DNA of 64,000 nucleotides from CBDDKS01 sp965230335 (lineage in GTDB: Bacteria; Pseudomonadota; Gammaproteobacteria; Enterobacterales; Kangiellaceae), in NCBI GenBank assembly GCA_965230335.1, contig CBDDKS010000006.1:620001-684000 (forward strand), given 5' to 3'. The first letter of the stretch is position 1. Every line of letters begins with the position of its first letter. This document shows, piece after piece, positions 45,796 to 55,762 of the stretch. Under the pieces are notes generated by a model. It saw nothing but the letters and a program-made list of their open reading frames with translations. It was not told the origin of the DNA and searched no databases. The position numbers and the translations under genes were made by a program.

Positions 45796-46823
45796 CACTG
45801 TTACATATTGAAAACCTTTCTGTCACTTTTCAAACCCATCAGGGTGCCGTTAAGGTATTGGATCGCGTATCATTAAAAATGCAGGAAGGAGAAGTTCTGG
45901 GTATTATCGGTGAGTCCGGTTCAGGAAAAACCATGCTGGCACTCGCTATTATGGGCTTGCTTGCCCCAACAGCAGAATTTACAGCAGATTATTTGAGCAT
46001 TGATGGTCAGGATTTAATGAAATTGGGAAAAGAACAACGTCGTCAATTTATCGCAAAACATACCAGCCTTATTTTTCAAGATCCTCTTTCCAGTCTAAAC
46101 CCATGTTTTACTATAGGAACACAACTGACCGAAACCATTCAGTTACATGGCATGAGAGGTTACAGCAGACAAAAACGAAGAGCCCTCGAACTGTTAGAGT
46201 CTGTAGGTATCAACAATCCATTAAAACAATTTAAACGTTACCCCCATCAGTTATCTGGTGGTATGAATCAAAGAGTCATGATTGCCATGGCACTCGCATC
46301 AGAGCCCAAACTATTGATTGCTGATGAACCGACAACCGCTTTGGATGTTACCATTCAGGCACAAATTTTAGAGCTTTTACTGTCTCTTAATAGCCAAAGT
46401 AACATGGCACTCATGCTGATTACTCATGATTTTGCCTTACTATCAGAAACAACACAAAAAGTGTGTGTGATGTATAGTGGACAAATTATGGAAAAAGCCT
46501 TTACACGAAAAATTCTAAATTATCCTAAACATCCTTATACGCATGCACTCATTAACAGTATTCCTCATATTGGTGAAAGACACGCGACAGGTGAACGTTT
46601 ATTTTCACTCAAAGGCAGTATTCCGGCTATCTATCATTTACCTGTTGGATGCCGTTTAGGACCTCGTTGTCCTCAGGCTGCACAAAAGTGTGTTCAACCA
46701 CCACCTCTTAAGCAAATTTCTGATTACGGTTTAGTCAGGTGCCATTTTCCTCTATCAGATAATATCAATCTGGCCCATGATGCAAGTACGCCTAAAGACA
46801 CTTTATCTAAAAGCAATGAATAA
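45792..46823 (+). CDS. Peptide ABC transporter ATP-binding protein, DppD/SapD type
   Basis: The 343-residue ATPase has Walker A GESGSGKTMLALAI, signature LSGGMNQRVMIAMAL, Walker B LLIADEPTTALDVT and the oligopeptide-transporter C-terminal cysteine segment (CRLGPRCPQAAQKC). Four cysteines of that type bind an iron-sulfur cluster in related ATPases. It is coupled to the permease by a four-base overlap. Confidence 0.94.
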   Translation: MTLLHIENLSVTFQTHQGAVKVLDRVSLKMQEGEVLGIIGESGSGKTMLALAIMGLLAPTAEFTADYLSIDGQDLMKLGKEQRRQFIAKHTSLIFQDPLSSLNPCFTIGTQLTETIQLHGMRGYSRQKRRALELLESVGINNPLKQFKRYPHQLSGGMNQRVMIAMALASEPKLLIADEPTTALDVTIQAQILELLLSLNSQSNMALMLITHDFALLSETTQKVCVMYSGQIMEKAFTRKILNYPKHPYTHALINSIPHIGERHATGERLFSLKGSIPAIYHLPVGCRLGPRCPQAAQKCVQPPPLKQISDYGLVRCHFPLSDNINLAHDASTPKDTLSKSNE

Positions 46824-46862
46824 TCAAATACATTATATGGTTTCCATTCAGGTGTTTTTTCT

Positions 46863-47831
46863 ATGAGCATTGTTATAAAAGCAGAGAATTTGTGTAAAAA
46901 CTATAAGACACACTCTCATTTATTTCATACAGAAACAGTCAATGCCATACAAAATATTTCATTTGAACTTGAGCAAGGTTCAACGCTAGCCATTGTTGGT
47001 GAGTCAGGCTCAGGAAAAACAACACTGGCCAAACAACTGGTTGGTATTGAACAACCGACTTCAGGACAGTTATTCATTAATGGAAAAAATATTTATACAT
47101 TATCATCCAAAGAAAGACTTGACCTCTTAAGAAAAGTCAGACTTATTTTTCAAAGTCCTTTAAGCTCGTTAAACCCACGCTCCCGTATTGGAAAAATATT
47201 AGAAGAGCCTTTAATCATTAATACACAACTTTCCTCAAAAGAACGTAAAAGGTTAATTGAAAAAACATTACTTCGCGTCGGTTTAAAAAGTGAACACAGT
47301 AAACGATTTCCTCATATGTTTTCTGGCGGACAACAGCAACGTATTGCAATAGCTCGCGCACTCATTCTAAACCCATCTGTGATCGTTGCTGATGAACCCT
47401 TGAGTGCATTGGATGTTTCTGTACAGGCTCAAATTCTTAATTTAATTCTCGAACTACAAGAAGAACAAAAAATATCGTATATTTTTATTTCTCATGATTT
47501 AGGTGTTGTTGAACATTTAAGTGACCAAATTCTAGTCATGTATCACGGACGTATGATGGAATACGGAGATGTAGAGCAAATCTTTGATGCCCCCAAACAT
47601 CCGTATACCCAAACATTATTGGCCAGTACACCAATATACCGGGATAATACTCGATTGAATCCAAATATTGTTATTGAAGCACAACACAAGCATATTTATA
47701 AAAGTACGTCTCATGATGGCTGTCCCTTTTCTGCACGTTGTTCTGAAAAAACAGAACGATGTCTTCAACAGTTCCCTAAAACCAAACACATAGCATCACG
47801 CCTGGTTACTTGTCATACACCGCTAAACTAA
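46863..47831 (+). CDS. Peptide ABC transporter ATP-binding protein, DppF/SapF type
   Basis: The 322-residue ATPase has Walker A GESGSGKTTLAKQL, signature FSGGQQQRIAIARAL, Walker B VIVADEPLSALDVS and the C-terminal CPFSARCSEKTERC cysteine motif. It pairs with the preceding ATPase to power import. Last gene of the operon; a weak seven-base-pair hairpin (47833-47853) follows the stop without a T run. Confidence 0.94.
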   Translation: MSIVIKAENLCKNYKTHSHLFHTETVNAIQNISFELEQGSTLAIVGESGSGKTTLAKQLVGIEQPTSGQLFINGKNIYTLSSKERLDLLRKVRLIFQSPLSSLNPRSRIGKILEEPLIINTQLSSKERKRLIEKTLLRVGLKSEHSKRFPHMFSGGQQQRIAIARALILNPSVIVADEPLSALDVSVQAQILNLILELQEEQKISYIFISHDLGVVEHLSDQILVMYHGRMMEYGDVEQIFDAPKHPYTQTLLASTPIYRDNTRLNPNIVIEAQHKHIYKSTSHDGCPFSARCSEKTERCLQQFPKTKHIASRLVTCHTPLN

Positions 47832-47886
47832 CATCAGATCAGGTTTATCTGATTAGAGATAAAAAGAAAAGTAATTATGGCTTTAT

Positions 47887-48516
47887 TTATAGTGTTAAAT
47901 AACGTTCAGATAACTCTTTTGCTTTCTTTGGATTTTTCCCTCGAAGTCCTTTTTTAAATTCTGGATTAGATGATTTATCACCAAACCATGCTTTCAATAA
48001 TACTGGAGCAAACGATGTATTTCTTAGTGTAATTAACTCTTTTTTATTGAGTCGAACTTTAACCCATTTTTCGTGAGCAAAATCAAACTGCAATACATCT
48101 CCTTTTTTGAACACACCTTTAAATACAGCCAATAATCTTTGAACATTACCTCTTTGCAATGACCAATCTTCTGTTTTATTATTCATCTTTATGCTGGTTG
48201 CTAAATTTCTGGCAAAACGTTTTGCAAAAAATTCATCGGCATAAAAACGCATTTCAATCCTTTTATTTGAATGAGAAGCAATAATATCTTCATCAATACT
48301 GGATTTTTCCTGTAAATACAAGGTGGCAATATAAATAGAATGCCCTAAATATTTTACTTCCCCAATGCCATTTAAATATACATCCTGACGGTCTACTTTC
48401 GCCTTTTGCATTGCCTGAATGGCTTTTAGATCAACTGCACAAACATGAACACTCATGAATGACAAAATACTGAATAACGAAAAAAGGAAATAACGTCGTA
48501 AACCAAGAACTAACAT
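47887..48516 (-). CDS. Chalcone-isomerase-like periplasmic protein
   Basis: About 209 residues with a signal peptide (RRYFLFSLFSILSFMSVHVC) and one chalcone isomerase-like domain (Chalcone_3 type): GIGEVKYLGHSIYIATLYLQ near the start and FAPVLLKAWFGDKSSNPEFK near the end. Bacterial members are periplasmic and of unknown function; they are not expected to act on flavonoids. A paralogous domain occurs in the fusion protein at 53173-54654, on the other side of lysAC-thrC. I take the ATG at 48516, directly before the signal peptide; longer starts would add 29 residues. Confidence 0.82.
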   Translation of the reverse strand: MLVLGLRRYFLFSLFSILSFMSVHVCAVDLKAIQAMQKAKVDRQDVYLNGIGEVKYLGHSIYIATLYLQEKSSIDEDIIASHSNKRIEMRFYADEFFAKRFARNLATSIKMNNKTEDWSLQRGNVQRLLAVFKGVFKKGDVLQFDFAHEKWVKVRLNKKELITLRNTSFAPVLLKAWFGDKSSNPEFKKGLRGKNPKKAKELSERYLTL

Positions 48517-48771
48517 AATTAATGCTCTCAATTCTATATCTGATATTTTATTGATAGCTTTCAATCGTACTAAAAACCATCTCAATAAAACGAATGCGTA
48601 CAAACAACCCTGCCATTACATAGCAGGATTATAATAATGAACGATCTAATAATAGTGAGTCTTTTAACAGTAATTACTCGTTTATATAGTAATCACTCAT
48701 AGTAATAACTAGTCTAATATCGAGAAAAAGTCACGGAATATCCCTAAAAATAATAGTTAAAACATGAAATA

Positions 48772-48794
48772 TTAGGGGCTACTGATCTTTTCAG
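48772..48794. repeat. Half copy of dispersed palindromic repeat
   Basis: TTAGGGGCTACTGATCTTTT keeps the head and CTTTT of the family with a changed centre. It lies in the 315-base gap (48517-48831) between lysAC and the chalcone-isomerase-like gene, where I see no gene. Confidence 0.55.
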
Positions 48795-48831
48795 TTGTTA
48801 TATAGAGCATAGTTTCACAATGACTTCGTCA

Positions 48832-51444
48832 TCATGTATCCTGAAGCAATATCACCTCATCTGCAGGCTCTCTCATATTATAATGTGAAGACATGACTCT
48901 GCCATAAGCACCACAATTGGCAATCAAAATGACATCATTCTCCTGACTTGTTGGCAACCAGCGCTCTACACCTAATTTATCACCCGTCTCACAAATAGGA
49001 CCCACGACAGTCATTTTGTCTATCGCTGGTTCATCAATACGCGTTAAATTAACAATAGGGTGATAAGCATCATAAAGAGCAGGCCTAATCAATGAGTTCA
49101 TGCCTGTATCAATACCCAGATATCGGGCACCTGATTTTCCTTTCAATTGAGTCACTCTTGCCAATAATACACCCGCTTCTGCAACAATAAAGCGTCCAGG
49201 CTCCAACCAAAGTTCAATATCATGCTTTAATGTTTGTCGAAATTTTGCCAGAGAGTCATCAACCTGTGCTAAAGGCAATGCATTCTGATTGGGTTTTTCA
49301 ACAATACCCAACCCCCCTCCTAAATCCAGATATTTAACATCAGGAAAAAGAGTAAGTAGGCTTTTCAAATGTTGACCATTATGTGCCCAATTATCTGGTG
49401 ATAAAATACCGCTGCCAACATGACAATGTAAACCCACAACCTGTATGGATAGCTCCTGAATACGTTCTTGATAATCCTGCAACATATTCATTGGGATACC
49501 AAATTTTGCCTCACTGCCTGCCGTTTTTACATGTTCATGATGTCCTTTACCCTGTCCCGTATCAATACGTAATAATACCTGAGCATTTTTAAATAGTTCA
49601 CCCCATTCATCCAATACATATAAATTGTCAATTGTTAAATGCACGCCTGCATCCAATGCCAATTGATATTCAACTTTAGGTGCAAAGTTCGGTGTAAATA
49701 ATATGCGTTGTGGATCAATGTCAGGAAACTTTTGTAGTACATAACGCACTTCATTCCATGAAACACACTCAAAACCAAAACCTGAATGCTCGACAACTTC
49801 TAAAATTGCATCGTGATGATTAGCCTTTAATGCATAAAAAATCTTATCAACTGATTGTAGCTGCTGTAAACTGTTTAGCTGTTCTGATACTTTATCTAAG
49901 GAATAGACATAACAGGGTCCTTTTTGTGTTCCCAAGTCATTCAAATCTTTTTGATGCGCCTTCCACCAGGCATCACTCACCAATTGTGTCTTAGGCTGAC
50001 TCTGAGCATTCATTAATAATGCCCAGGATTGTCCTATTTCTTCATGCTTGTCTGCATTTTGTATTAACAACTGATGCAAATGTTTCACAAAAAAGCTGGC
50101 TTCTTCTTCATCAACAACAAAGGTAAAATTCAAATCATTGGCGGCTTGTGTCAATAAATGAATAGATCTATTTTGAAATGCATCGAATATATGTCCCATT
50201 TGAAACAACATGGATCGTATCGATCGACCCACAATACTCACGCTGGAACAGTTTTCAATCACCTTAACACGACTGATTTTTTGCAGCTCCAATACCAGTT
50301 TCTCTAATTGTTCCGAAGTAATACCTTGTTGTAGATTATCCAATGTGACCGTCACATTGGTTTCTGATGTTGAAACTTGATCAACGGATAAACCGTGAGA
50401 ACGAAAAATATCGAACGCTTCAGCCAAAAAGCCTGGCTTCTGCCACATATCCACGGTTTCCAGAGCAATAATAATCACATTATGTCTGACCGAAATAGCT
50501 TTTACCTGAGGTTCACTTTGTTGAAAAAATCCTATTAAAGAACCTCCTTTTTCTGGAGCCAAGGTTGACCCTATAAATACAGGAATATTGGCATCACGAA
50601 CAGGACGAATGGAACGTGGATGTAATACTTTTGCACCAGAAGAGGCAATTTCCTGTGCTTCAGAAAAATCAAGTTTTAATAACTGTCGGGCTTCTGGTAA
50701 TTCTCGTGGGTTAGCAGAAAACATACCAGGTACATCTGTCCAAATATCCAATTGCTCTGCACCCAATAACACAGAAAAATAACTGGCTGAAGTATCTGAA
50801 CCCCCTCTACCCAACAACACCGTTTGTTGATTCATATTATTAGCAATAAACCCTTGGGTAATCAAAATATCACCCAGCTTTGCAAGCTCACTTTCTTTTT
50901 TCGAATCGTATGTCAACTGACACTGAGCATTTAAAAAACGGTCACCCTGAGATTGATCATCAAAATCCTGACTGGTTAACCATAGTCTCGCATCAAACCA
51001 TGAGACAGTTTCTTTTAATTGTTCTTGTAAATAGACTTTTAATAATTGTGAAGATAACAATTCTCCATGAGACAAAACGCTGGCTTGATATTGAACCTTT
51101 TGTTGATAATCCTGAGCTGCGTTTAGATTATCCACTGCATTAGATAACTGTTCTAATACATCCTCAATCATCGATTGAACTCTGTTATTCCATATATTGG
51201 CATCTTCAGCCCATTGTTTATGATATTCGTATAAATGGCGAATACCGATATGTTTTGTTTCTTTACCTTCGGCAAGTAAATGCAATTGATTCGATACATT
51301 GGATAATGCAGAAACAACTAAAACAATTTTTTTGTTTTTTTCTTTATATTGTTTCGTAATTAATGCAATATTTTTTATCGCTTCTATAGAAGTAACACTG
51401 GTTCCACCAAATTTAGCAACAACCCATTTTATGTCTTTGTTCAT
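48832..51444 (-). CDS. lysAC: Bifunctional aspartate kinase / diaminopimelate decarboxylase
   Basis: The 870-residue fusion covers the first and last steps of lysine synthesis. The aspartokinase half (about 1-460) has KFGGTSVTSIEAI, the QGFIANN and GRGGSDTSA motifs and two ACT domains (about 310-460). The decarboxylase half (about 490-870) has the PLP lysine in FYALKANHHDA, GLHCHVGSGI and the active-site CETGD. Such fusions are known in Xanthomonas and Legionella relatives. The ACT domains predict feedback by lysine or threonine. GAGGT precedes the ATG; thrC lies 49 bases upstream in the same direction, so the two form an aspartate-pathway operon. Confidence 0.95.
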   Translation of the reverse strand: MNKDIKWVVAKFGGTSVTSIEAIKNIALITKQYKEKNKKIVLVVSALSNVSNQLHLLAEGKETKHIGIRHLYEYHKQWAEDANIWNNRVQSMIEDVLEQLSNAVDNLNAAQDYQQKVQYQASVLSHGELLSSQLLKVYLQEQLKETVSWFDARLWLTSQDFDDQSQGDRFLNAQCQLTYDSKKESELAKLGDILITQGFIANNMNQQTVLLGRGGSDTSASYFSVLLGAEQLDIWTDVPGMFSANPRELPEARQLLKLDFSEAQEIASSGAKVLHPRSIRPVRDANIPVFIGSTLAPEKGGSLIGFFQQSEPQVKAISVRHNVIIIALETVDMWQKPGFLAEAFDIFRSHGLSVDQVSTSETNVTVTLDNLQQGITSEQLEKLVLELQKISRVKVIENCSSVSIVGRSIRSMLFQMGHIFDAFQNRSIHLLTQAANDLNFTFVVDEEEASFFVKHLHQLLIQNADKHEEIGQSWALLMNAQSQPKTQLVSDAWWKAHQKDLNDLGTQKGPCYVYSLDKVSEQLNSLQQLQSVDKIFYALKANHHDAILEVVEHSGFGFECVSWNEVRYVLQKFPDIDPQRILFTPNFAPKVEYQLALDAGVHLTIDNLYVLDEWGELFKNAQVLLRIDTGQGKGHHEHVKTAGSEAKFGIPMNMLQDYQERIQELSIQVVGLHCHVGSGILSPDNWAHNGQHLKSLLTLFPDVKYLDLGGGLGIVEKPNQNALPLAQVDDSLAKFRQTLKHDIELWLEPGRFIVAEAGVLLARVTQLKGKSGARYLGIDTGMNSLIRPALYDAYHPIVNLTRIDEPAIDKMTVVGPICETGDKLGVERWLPTSQENDVILIANCGAYGRVMSSHYNMREPADEVILLQDT

Positions 51445-51493
51445 TAATAAACTCTACCTCAATTAATTGATAATGCTATACACAGCTGTTGTG

Positions 51494-52897
51494 TTAATGT
51501 ATTGAAGACCTGTTGTCAGGTAATTTTTCTAAAATAAATGCTTTCACTTCTGCCAAATCATTGGATATAGGAAATTTTTTCTCAGGCAGTTGATACAAAG
51601 TTTCAATTGCTGGTGGTAATGTGATGTCCTGTTCTGTCACTGACTCTACTGTTTCTTTAAATTTAACCGGGTGTGCCGTTGATAAAGTCAGTACATTGTT
51701 TAACCCTGATTTTTCAGCGGCAACTAAACCAACCGCAGTATGAGGGTCAACTGTCACACCCTTTTCTGCAAATGTTTTCATAGCTGATGCTGTTTCTTCA
51801 TTGGATACTGAATAAACCTGAAACTTTTGTCTGAACTTATCTAATACATTGGTATCCAAAACATAAAATCCCTGTTGCTTTAAATCTAACATTTTTTCAC
51901 AAACCTTGTTACTGTCTCTATCGTACAGTTCAAATAACAAGCGTTCAAAGTTACTGGCAACCTGAATATCCATCGCAGGACTGAGTGTCATTTGAGAAGT
52001 ACCAGGACGATAAACACCCTCTTCATAGGTGCGGGCAATAATATCATTGCTATTACAGGCTACAATAAACTGTTCGACAGGCAAACCACATAAATGAGCA
52101 TAGTACCCTGCCAATACGTCACCAAAATTTCCCGTGGGTACAGAAAATGACAAAGGTTCTTTGCTCAATAATTGCTGTTGTAAGCCCGCATAAAAATAAT
52201 AAACCATTTGGGCCATGATTCTGCACCAATTGATCGAATTCACAGAGGTTAATTGTGTTTTTTCCTTAAAGTCTGTATCAGCAAATAAGGCTTTTACAAT
52301 ATTTTGTGCTTCATCAAAACTACCCGAAAACTCTAAAGGAAAAACATTGCTTCCTGTGCCAACAATCATCTGCAATTCCTGAATCTTTGAAACACGCCCC
52401 TTAGGGTATAAAACAAAGACCTGACAGTGTTCTACATTGGAAAGTCCAGCAACCGCAGCCCCTCCCGTATCTCCTGAAGTAGCCGCTAACACGGTTGTAT
52501 ATTGCTTTTTGTTGGGAATCAGTGACATCACCTGACCCAGGAATTGTAGCGCAATGTCTTTAAATGCTAAGGTAGGTCCATGAAATAACTCTAAAACAGA
52601 TTCATGGGCATACTGAACAACAGGGGTCACCTTCGTATTTTTAAAAGCATGATAACTCTTGTTAATCACACTGTTCAATTCTTGTTGTATACAACTGCTT
52701 TCCATGAATTTTTTAAATACCAATAATGCAACCTCTTGATATTCAGGTAGATTTTTGCCGGTAATAGCATTAATATCATCCCATAAATTTGGAAAATGCT
52801 CAGGCACATAAAGACCACCATCATTTGCCAATCCATTATATAAAATCGAATCAAAGCCTAAAACCTGCTGATTATTTCTTGTACTAAAATATTGCAT
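51494..52897 (-). CDS. thrC: Threonine synthase
   Basis: The 467-residue PLP enzyme makes threonine from O-phosphohomoserine. The PLP lysine is in LFHGPTLAFKDIALQFLG, with the phosphate-binding TSGDTGGAA downstream and the N-terminal MQYFSTRNN start of the long ThrC type. It precedes lysAC in the same direction. The upstream 175 bases hold two inverted repeats and no threonine/isoleucine-rich leader peptide that I can find. Confidence 0.95.
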   Translation of the reverse strand: MQYFSTRNNQQVLGFDSILYNGLANDGGLYVPEHFPNLWDDINAITGKNLPEYQEVALLVFKKFMESSCIQQELNSVINKSYHAFKNTKVTPVVQYAHESVLELFHGPTLAFKDIALQFLGQVMSLIPNKKQYTTVLAATSGDTGGAAVAGLSNVEHCQVFVLYPKGRVSKIQELQMIVGTGSNVFPLEFSGSFDEAQNIVKALFADTDFKEKTQLTSVNSINWCRIMAQMVYYFYAGLQQQLLSKEPLSFSVPTGNFGDVLAGYYAHLCGLPVEQFIVACNSNDIIARTYEEGVYRPGTSQMTLSPAMDIQVASNFERLLFELYDRDSNKVCEKMLDLKQQGFYVLDTNVLDKFRQKFQVYSVSNEETASAMKTFAEKGVTVDPHTAVGLVAAEKSGLNNVLTLSTAHPVKFKETVESVTEQDITLPPAIETLYQLPEKKFPISNDLAEVKAFILEKLPDNRSSIH

Positions 52898-52962
52898 ATT
52901 TACCCGTAGCCTAGTTTCAGGGATAATGTTAAAAGAAAAGTTAAAGCTATTTATTAAATAAT

Positions 52963-53036
52963 CTTGTTAAACAAGCACTTTTCAGCTAAATTTCATCTAT
53001 AAAATGAATAATTGAACCCATTATTATCTAATGGGT
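52963..53036. promoter_or_regulatory. Two inverted repeats between divergent thrC and the TonB-domain fusion
   Basis: CTTGTT-A-AACAAG (52963-52975) is a perfect operator-like palindrome. ACCCATTA-TTATC-TAATGGGT (53016-53023 and 53029-53036) is a perfect eight-base-pair hairpin with no T run, so it is not an obvious terminator. Either could bind a regulator of one or both divergent genes. Confidence 0.4.
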
Positions 53037-53172
53037 CCAAGTTATTGTCTACCTTCAAAAGGTATTTAAAAACGATCTTTTGCTTTGCTACACACCATAT
53101 AGACTTAAGTTTAAGGCCTCATTTAAGTCTCATAACATAGCAAGGTTGATTATCAGAGAATGGCATTATTTC

Positions 53173-54654
53173 ATGGCAAAATTGAATATCTACCTACTTT
53201 GGGATTTACGTCGACTTAACATTGACAAGCTCTCCATTAAAACAGCAATCGGTTTTCTTGTCACTGCTATTTTTGTAACCAACTTGAGTTATTCAGATAC
53301 GGTTAAACTTGAGGATGATACAACATTATCTTTGGTAGGTATCGGTATTGCCCAAGAATATCGTAATGATATTTACATCGGAGCCCTATATACACAAGGA
53401 AAACAAAAAACACCTGACGATATACTCGACCCTGATATTGCAAAACGTATGTCCATTCGCTTTCTTGCCAATAGCTACTCCCCAAATCAGGTAAGCCGCT
53501 ATTGGAAACAAAGAATAGCCATGAATAACGATCCATCATCCTGGAAGCCTTTTACAAAACATATCATTCGATTATCCAGAATATTTACTGACAGTTTTGT
53601 GAAGAGTGGAGAAAATTATATTAAAGGTGATGAAATCAACTTTGATTACTTACCTGGTCAAGGCACTAAAGTATATATCAATGGTCAGTTTATCCAGGCT
53701 ATTAATAAAAAAGATTTTTATCCTTTATTACTAAAAACCTGGTTAGGCTCAGTTCCTCCTACCAAAGCCTTTCAAAGTGGCATCCTGGGAGAAACCAAAG
53801 CATCGAAACGTAAGAAAACACTCAAAAGATTCAGCACGCTGCTTTATACCCCAGGTCGATTTAAAGCAAAAGAAACTCGAAGACAGGTCGCCAGTAATAC
53901 CCCAAGAAATAATCGGACGACTCGACCATCTCGTCAAAATACATCCACAAGATCTAACAGGTCAACAAAACCATCTACTCAATCCAATAACAATGTCCCA
54001 AAAAACACAACCACTGAAGCAACACCAAAAAGTACAAAAAATACGACACCTATAGTGGCTCAAGTTGATAAGAAACCGCCTGTTACCAAAAAAGAAGACA
54101 AACCTTCAAATACAGCTAAACCTCCTGTTAAACCTTCCGTACAAAAAGGGCAACCAGAAAAAACTGCATCGACAACTAAAACCGATAAAAATAAACAGAT
54201 TGCTGATAATTCCAAACTTAAAATCTTACAACCTATAGAAGCTGTACCCACACCTGCTGATATTAATCCTGTAGAAGAACAATCTATAGAACAACAACCA
54301 GTAACAGAAGATAACTTTGACATCATAGAAGCACAAGAAGATATTATTGATTTAGATTTAATATTAGGTGCTTATAATAGACAAGTGATTAAAAAAGTGA
54401 GAAAAAATACCATTTATCCTTCATTGGCACTCTCTGAAGGTGATGAAGGTGATGGTGTCGCTCAAGTCATTCTTAACAGAAAAGGAGAACTCGTTGATGT
54501 CAATATTACTACAAAAACTGGCTCTCGTATCTTAGATCGTGCCATCATTAAAATGATAAAACGCTCATCACCTTTTAAGGAAATTCCTACAGAGTTAACT
54601 GGTGAGCAATTTGAATTTGATATTCCTATTAGTTTTAAAATAGAAAAAAATTAA
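53173..54654 (+). CDS. Chalcone-isomerase-like domain fused to a TonB C-terminal domain
   Basis: About 493 residues. A single N-terminal hydrophobic segment (IGFLVTAIFVTNLSYSDT) is either signal peptide or anchor. Then comes a chalcone-isomerase-like domain (about 45-225), with GIGIAQEYRNDIYIGALYTQ and LLLKTWLGSVPPTKAFQSGI aligning to the separate protein at 47887-48516. A long Thr/Pro/Lys/Asn-rich linker (about 235-400) follows. The end is a TonB-type domain (about 410-493; RKNTIYPSLALSEG, then VAQVILNRKGELVDVNI and the closing FDIPISFKI). The layout places the CHI-like part and the TonB tip together in the periplasm. The ATG at 53173 is favoured over an upstream TTG. Confidence 0.8.
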   Translation: MAKLNIYLLWDLRRLNIDKLSIKTAIGFLVTAIFVTNLSYSDTVKLEDDTTLSLVGIGIAQEYRNDIYIGALYTQGKQKTPDDILDPDIAKRMSIRFLANSYSPNQVSRYWKQRIAMNNDPSSWKPFTKHIIRLSRIFTDSFVKSGENYIKGDEINFDYLPGQGTKVYINGQFIQAINKKDFYPLLLKTWLGSVPPTKAFQSGILGETKASKRKKTLKRFSTLLYTPGRFKAKETRRQVASNTPRNNRTTRPSRQNTSTRSNRSTKPSTQSNNNVPKNTTTEATPKSTKNTTPIVAQVDKKPPVTKKEDKPSNTAKPPVKPSVQKGQPEKTASTTKTDKNKQIADNSKLKILQPIEAVPTPADINPVEEQSIEQQPVTEDNFDIIEAQEDIIDLDLILGAYNRQVIKKVRKNTIYPSLALSEGDEGDGVAQVILNRKGELVDVNITTKTGSRILDRAIIKMIKRSSPFKEIPTELTGEQFEFDIPISFKIEKN

Positions 54655-54693
54655 GAAAGGCTGCTTTCTCAATTTCTAAAATAACAACATCTA

Positions 54694-55533
54694 TCAATGA
54701 TTATTTTTTTGTTCTAAAAATATACCTCGATAACTGGTATACACAGAGGCATAAAAAACTGGAAAAAGTACAAACCAGCCTAAGAGCAAAGGCAAGGCTG
54801 CCAAAACAAAAAGAATAGTTATTAAAACACTATACCAAAGAAAAGGTATAAAATTAATCAAGCATCCTTTTAAACTTAACCACATGGCGTTCACTGGTGA
54901 CAAATTATGCAACATCACCAAAGTGGGTGCAAACCAAAATGCTGCCATCAAAGGTAAAAGAATCAGTAATGCACTAAGAAAACGTATCCAAAATAGTTTA
55001 TCGCTCATTAACTCAATAACCTGACTCGGTTCAGGGTCTTTAAAACCAAACAGTAACATAGAATTATCCAGACCTATAAACAAGATGATTGTTATAGTTG
55101 ATATCACCATGGTTATCAAGGATACTAAAAATAATCCTAGTGTATTTTTTGAAAAACCAGAAAATAAATATTTTATATGGAAGGTTTTTTTATTAAATTG
55201 AATCTGACACCCTAACATAATCCCTCCAAGCCAAATAGCATAAATAAAATTTGCTAAATAATTCACCCATGGATATACCTGACCAATCAAACCAGAAGCA
55301 AAATATATAGCAAAAAATACGACTATAGTTAAAATCCACATTCCTGGACTCTTGGCAAAATAATCAAAGGCTTCCTTTATCCATCGCCACCCAGCACCTA
55401 TTGTTTCTCTTCTGGGCGTTTCTAATATACCATCTTCCGTTATATTATTTTCTTCGTTTCCACCCAACTCCGCAGTAGGTGTCAAATAAGGATTTTCAGG
55501 CAATTCATGTCGTTTATTATTATCATGATTCAT
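54694..55533 (-). CDS. BPSS1780-family membrane protein
   Basis: The 279-residue protein has a hydrophilic start (about 1-60, with ENPYLTPTAEL), then GWRWIKEAFDYFAKSPGMWI, the opening of the BPSS1780 family, and about six transmembrane helices. Function is unknown. It converges with the CHI::TonB gene; a six-base-pair hairpin (AGAAAG/CTTTCT, about 54656-54671) lies between the two stops. Confidence 0.8.
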   Translation of the reverse strand: MNHDNNKRHELPENPYLTPTAELGGNEENNITEDGILETPRRETIGAGWRWIKEAFDYFAKSPGMWILTIVVFFAIYFASGLIGQVYPWVNYLANFIYAIWLGGIMLGCQIQFNKKTFHIKYLFSGFSKNTLGLFLVSLITMVISTITIILFIGLDNSMLLFGFKDPEPSQVIELMSDKLFWIRFLSALLILLPLMAAFWFAPTLVMLHNLSPVNAMWLSLKGCLINFIPFLWYSVLITILFVLAALPLLLGWFVLFPVFYASVYTSYRGIFLEQKNNH

Positions 55534-55632
55534 GTAAACACCTTAACTCTATTTATTATTTAACCGTTATGTAGCACCATGATAGAAATATTACCTTTCT
55601 ACTTATAAAAATGTAAAGCTAGAATATCGATG

Positions 55633-55667
55633 TTAGGGGCTGCTGCTCTTTCATAGCTGTTTATCTT
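55633..55667. repeat. Rearranged copy of dispersed palindromic repeat
   Basis: TTAGGGGCTGCTGCTCTTTC is followed by ATAGCTGTTTATCTTA, so the head and the CTGTTTATCTT body of the consensus both appear but are separated. It looks like a decayed or recombined copy. Confidence 0.55.
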
Positions 55668-55762
55668 ACGCAAAAAATAATCTCAAAAATTAATAAAACA
55701 TCATTCTACTTAAAATATTCTATTTTTGATTTATGAAATAGTGATTTTCCTCTACTCGAAAA

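Noticed and set aside
47833..47853. Hairpin after the ABC importer operon as terminator
   Set aside because: The seven-base-pair AT-rich stem lacks a following T run, so it is not convincing as an intrinsic terminator.
48832..51444. Lysine riboswitch for lysAC
   Set aside because: Only 49 bases separate thrC from lysAC, too short for an L-box, and nothing similar is seen upstream of thrC.
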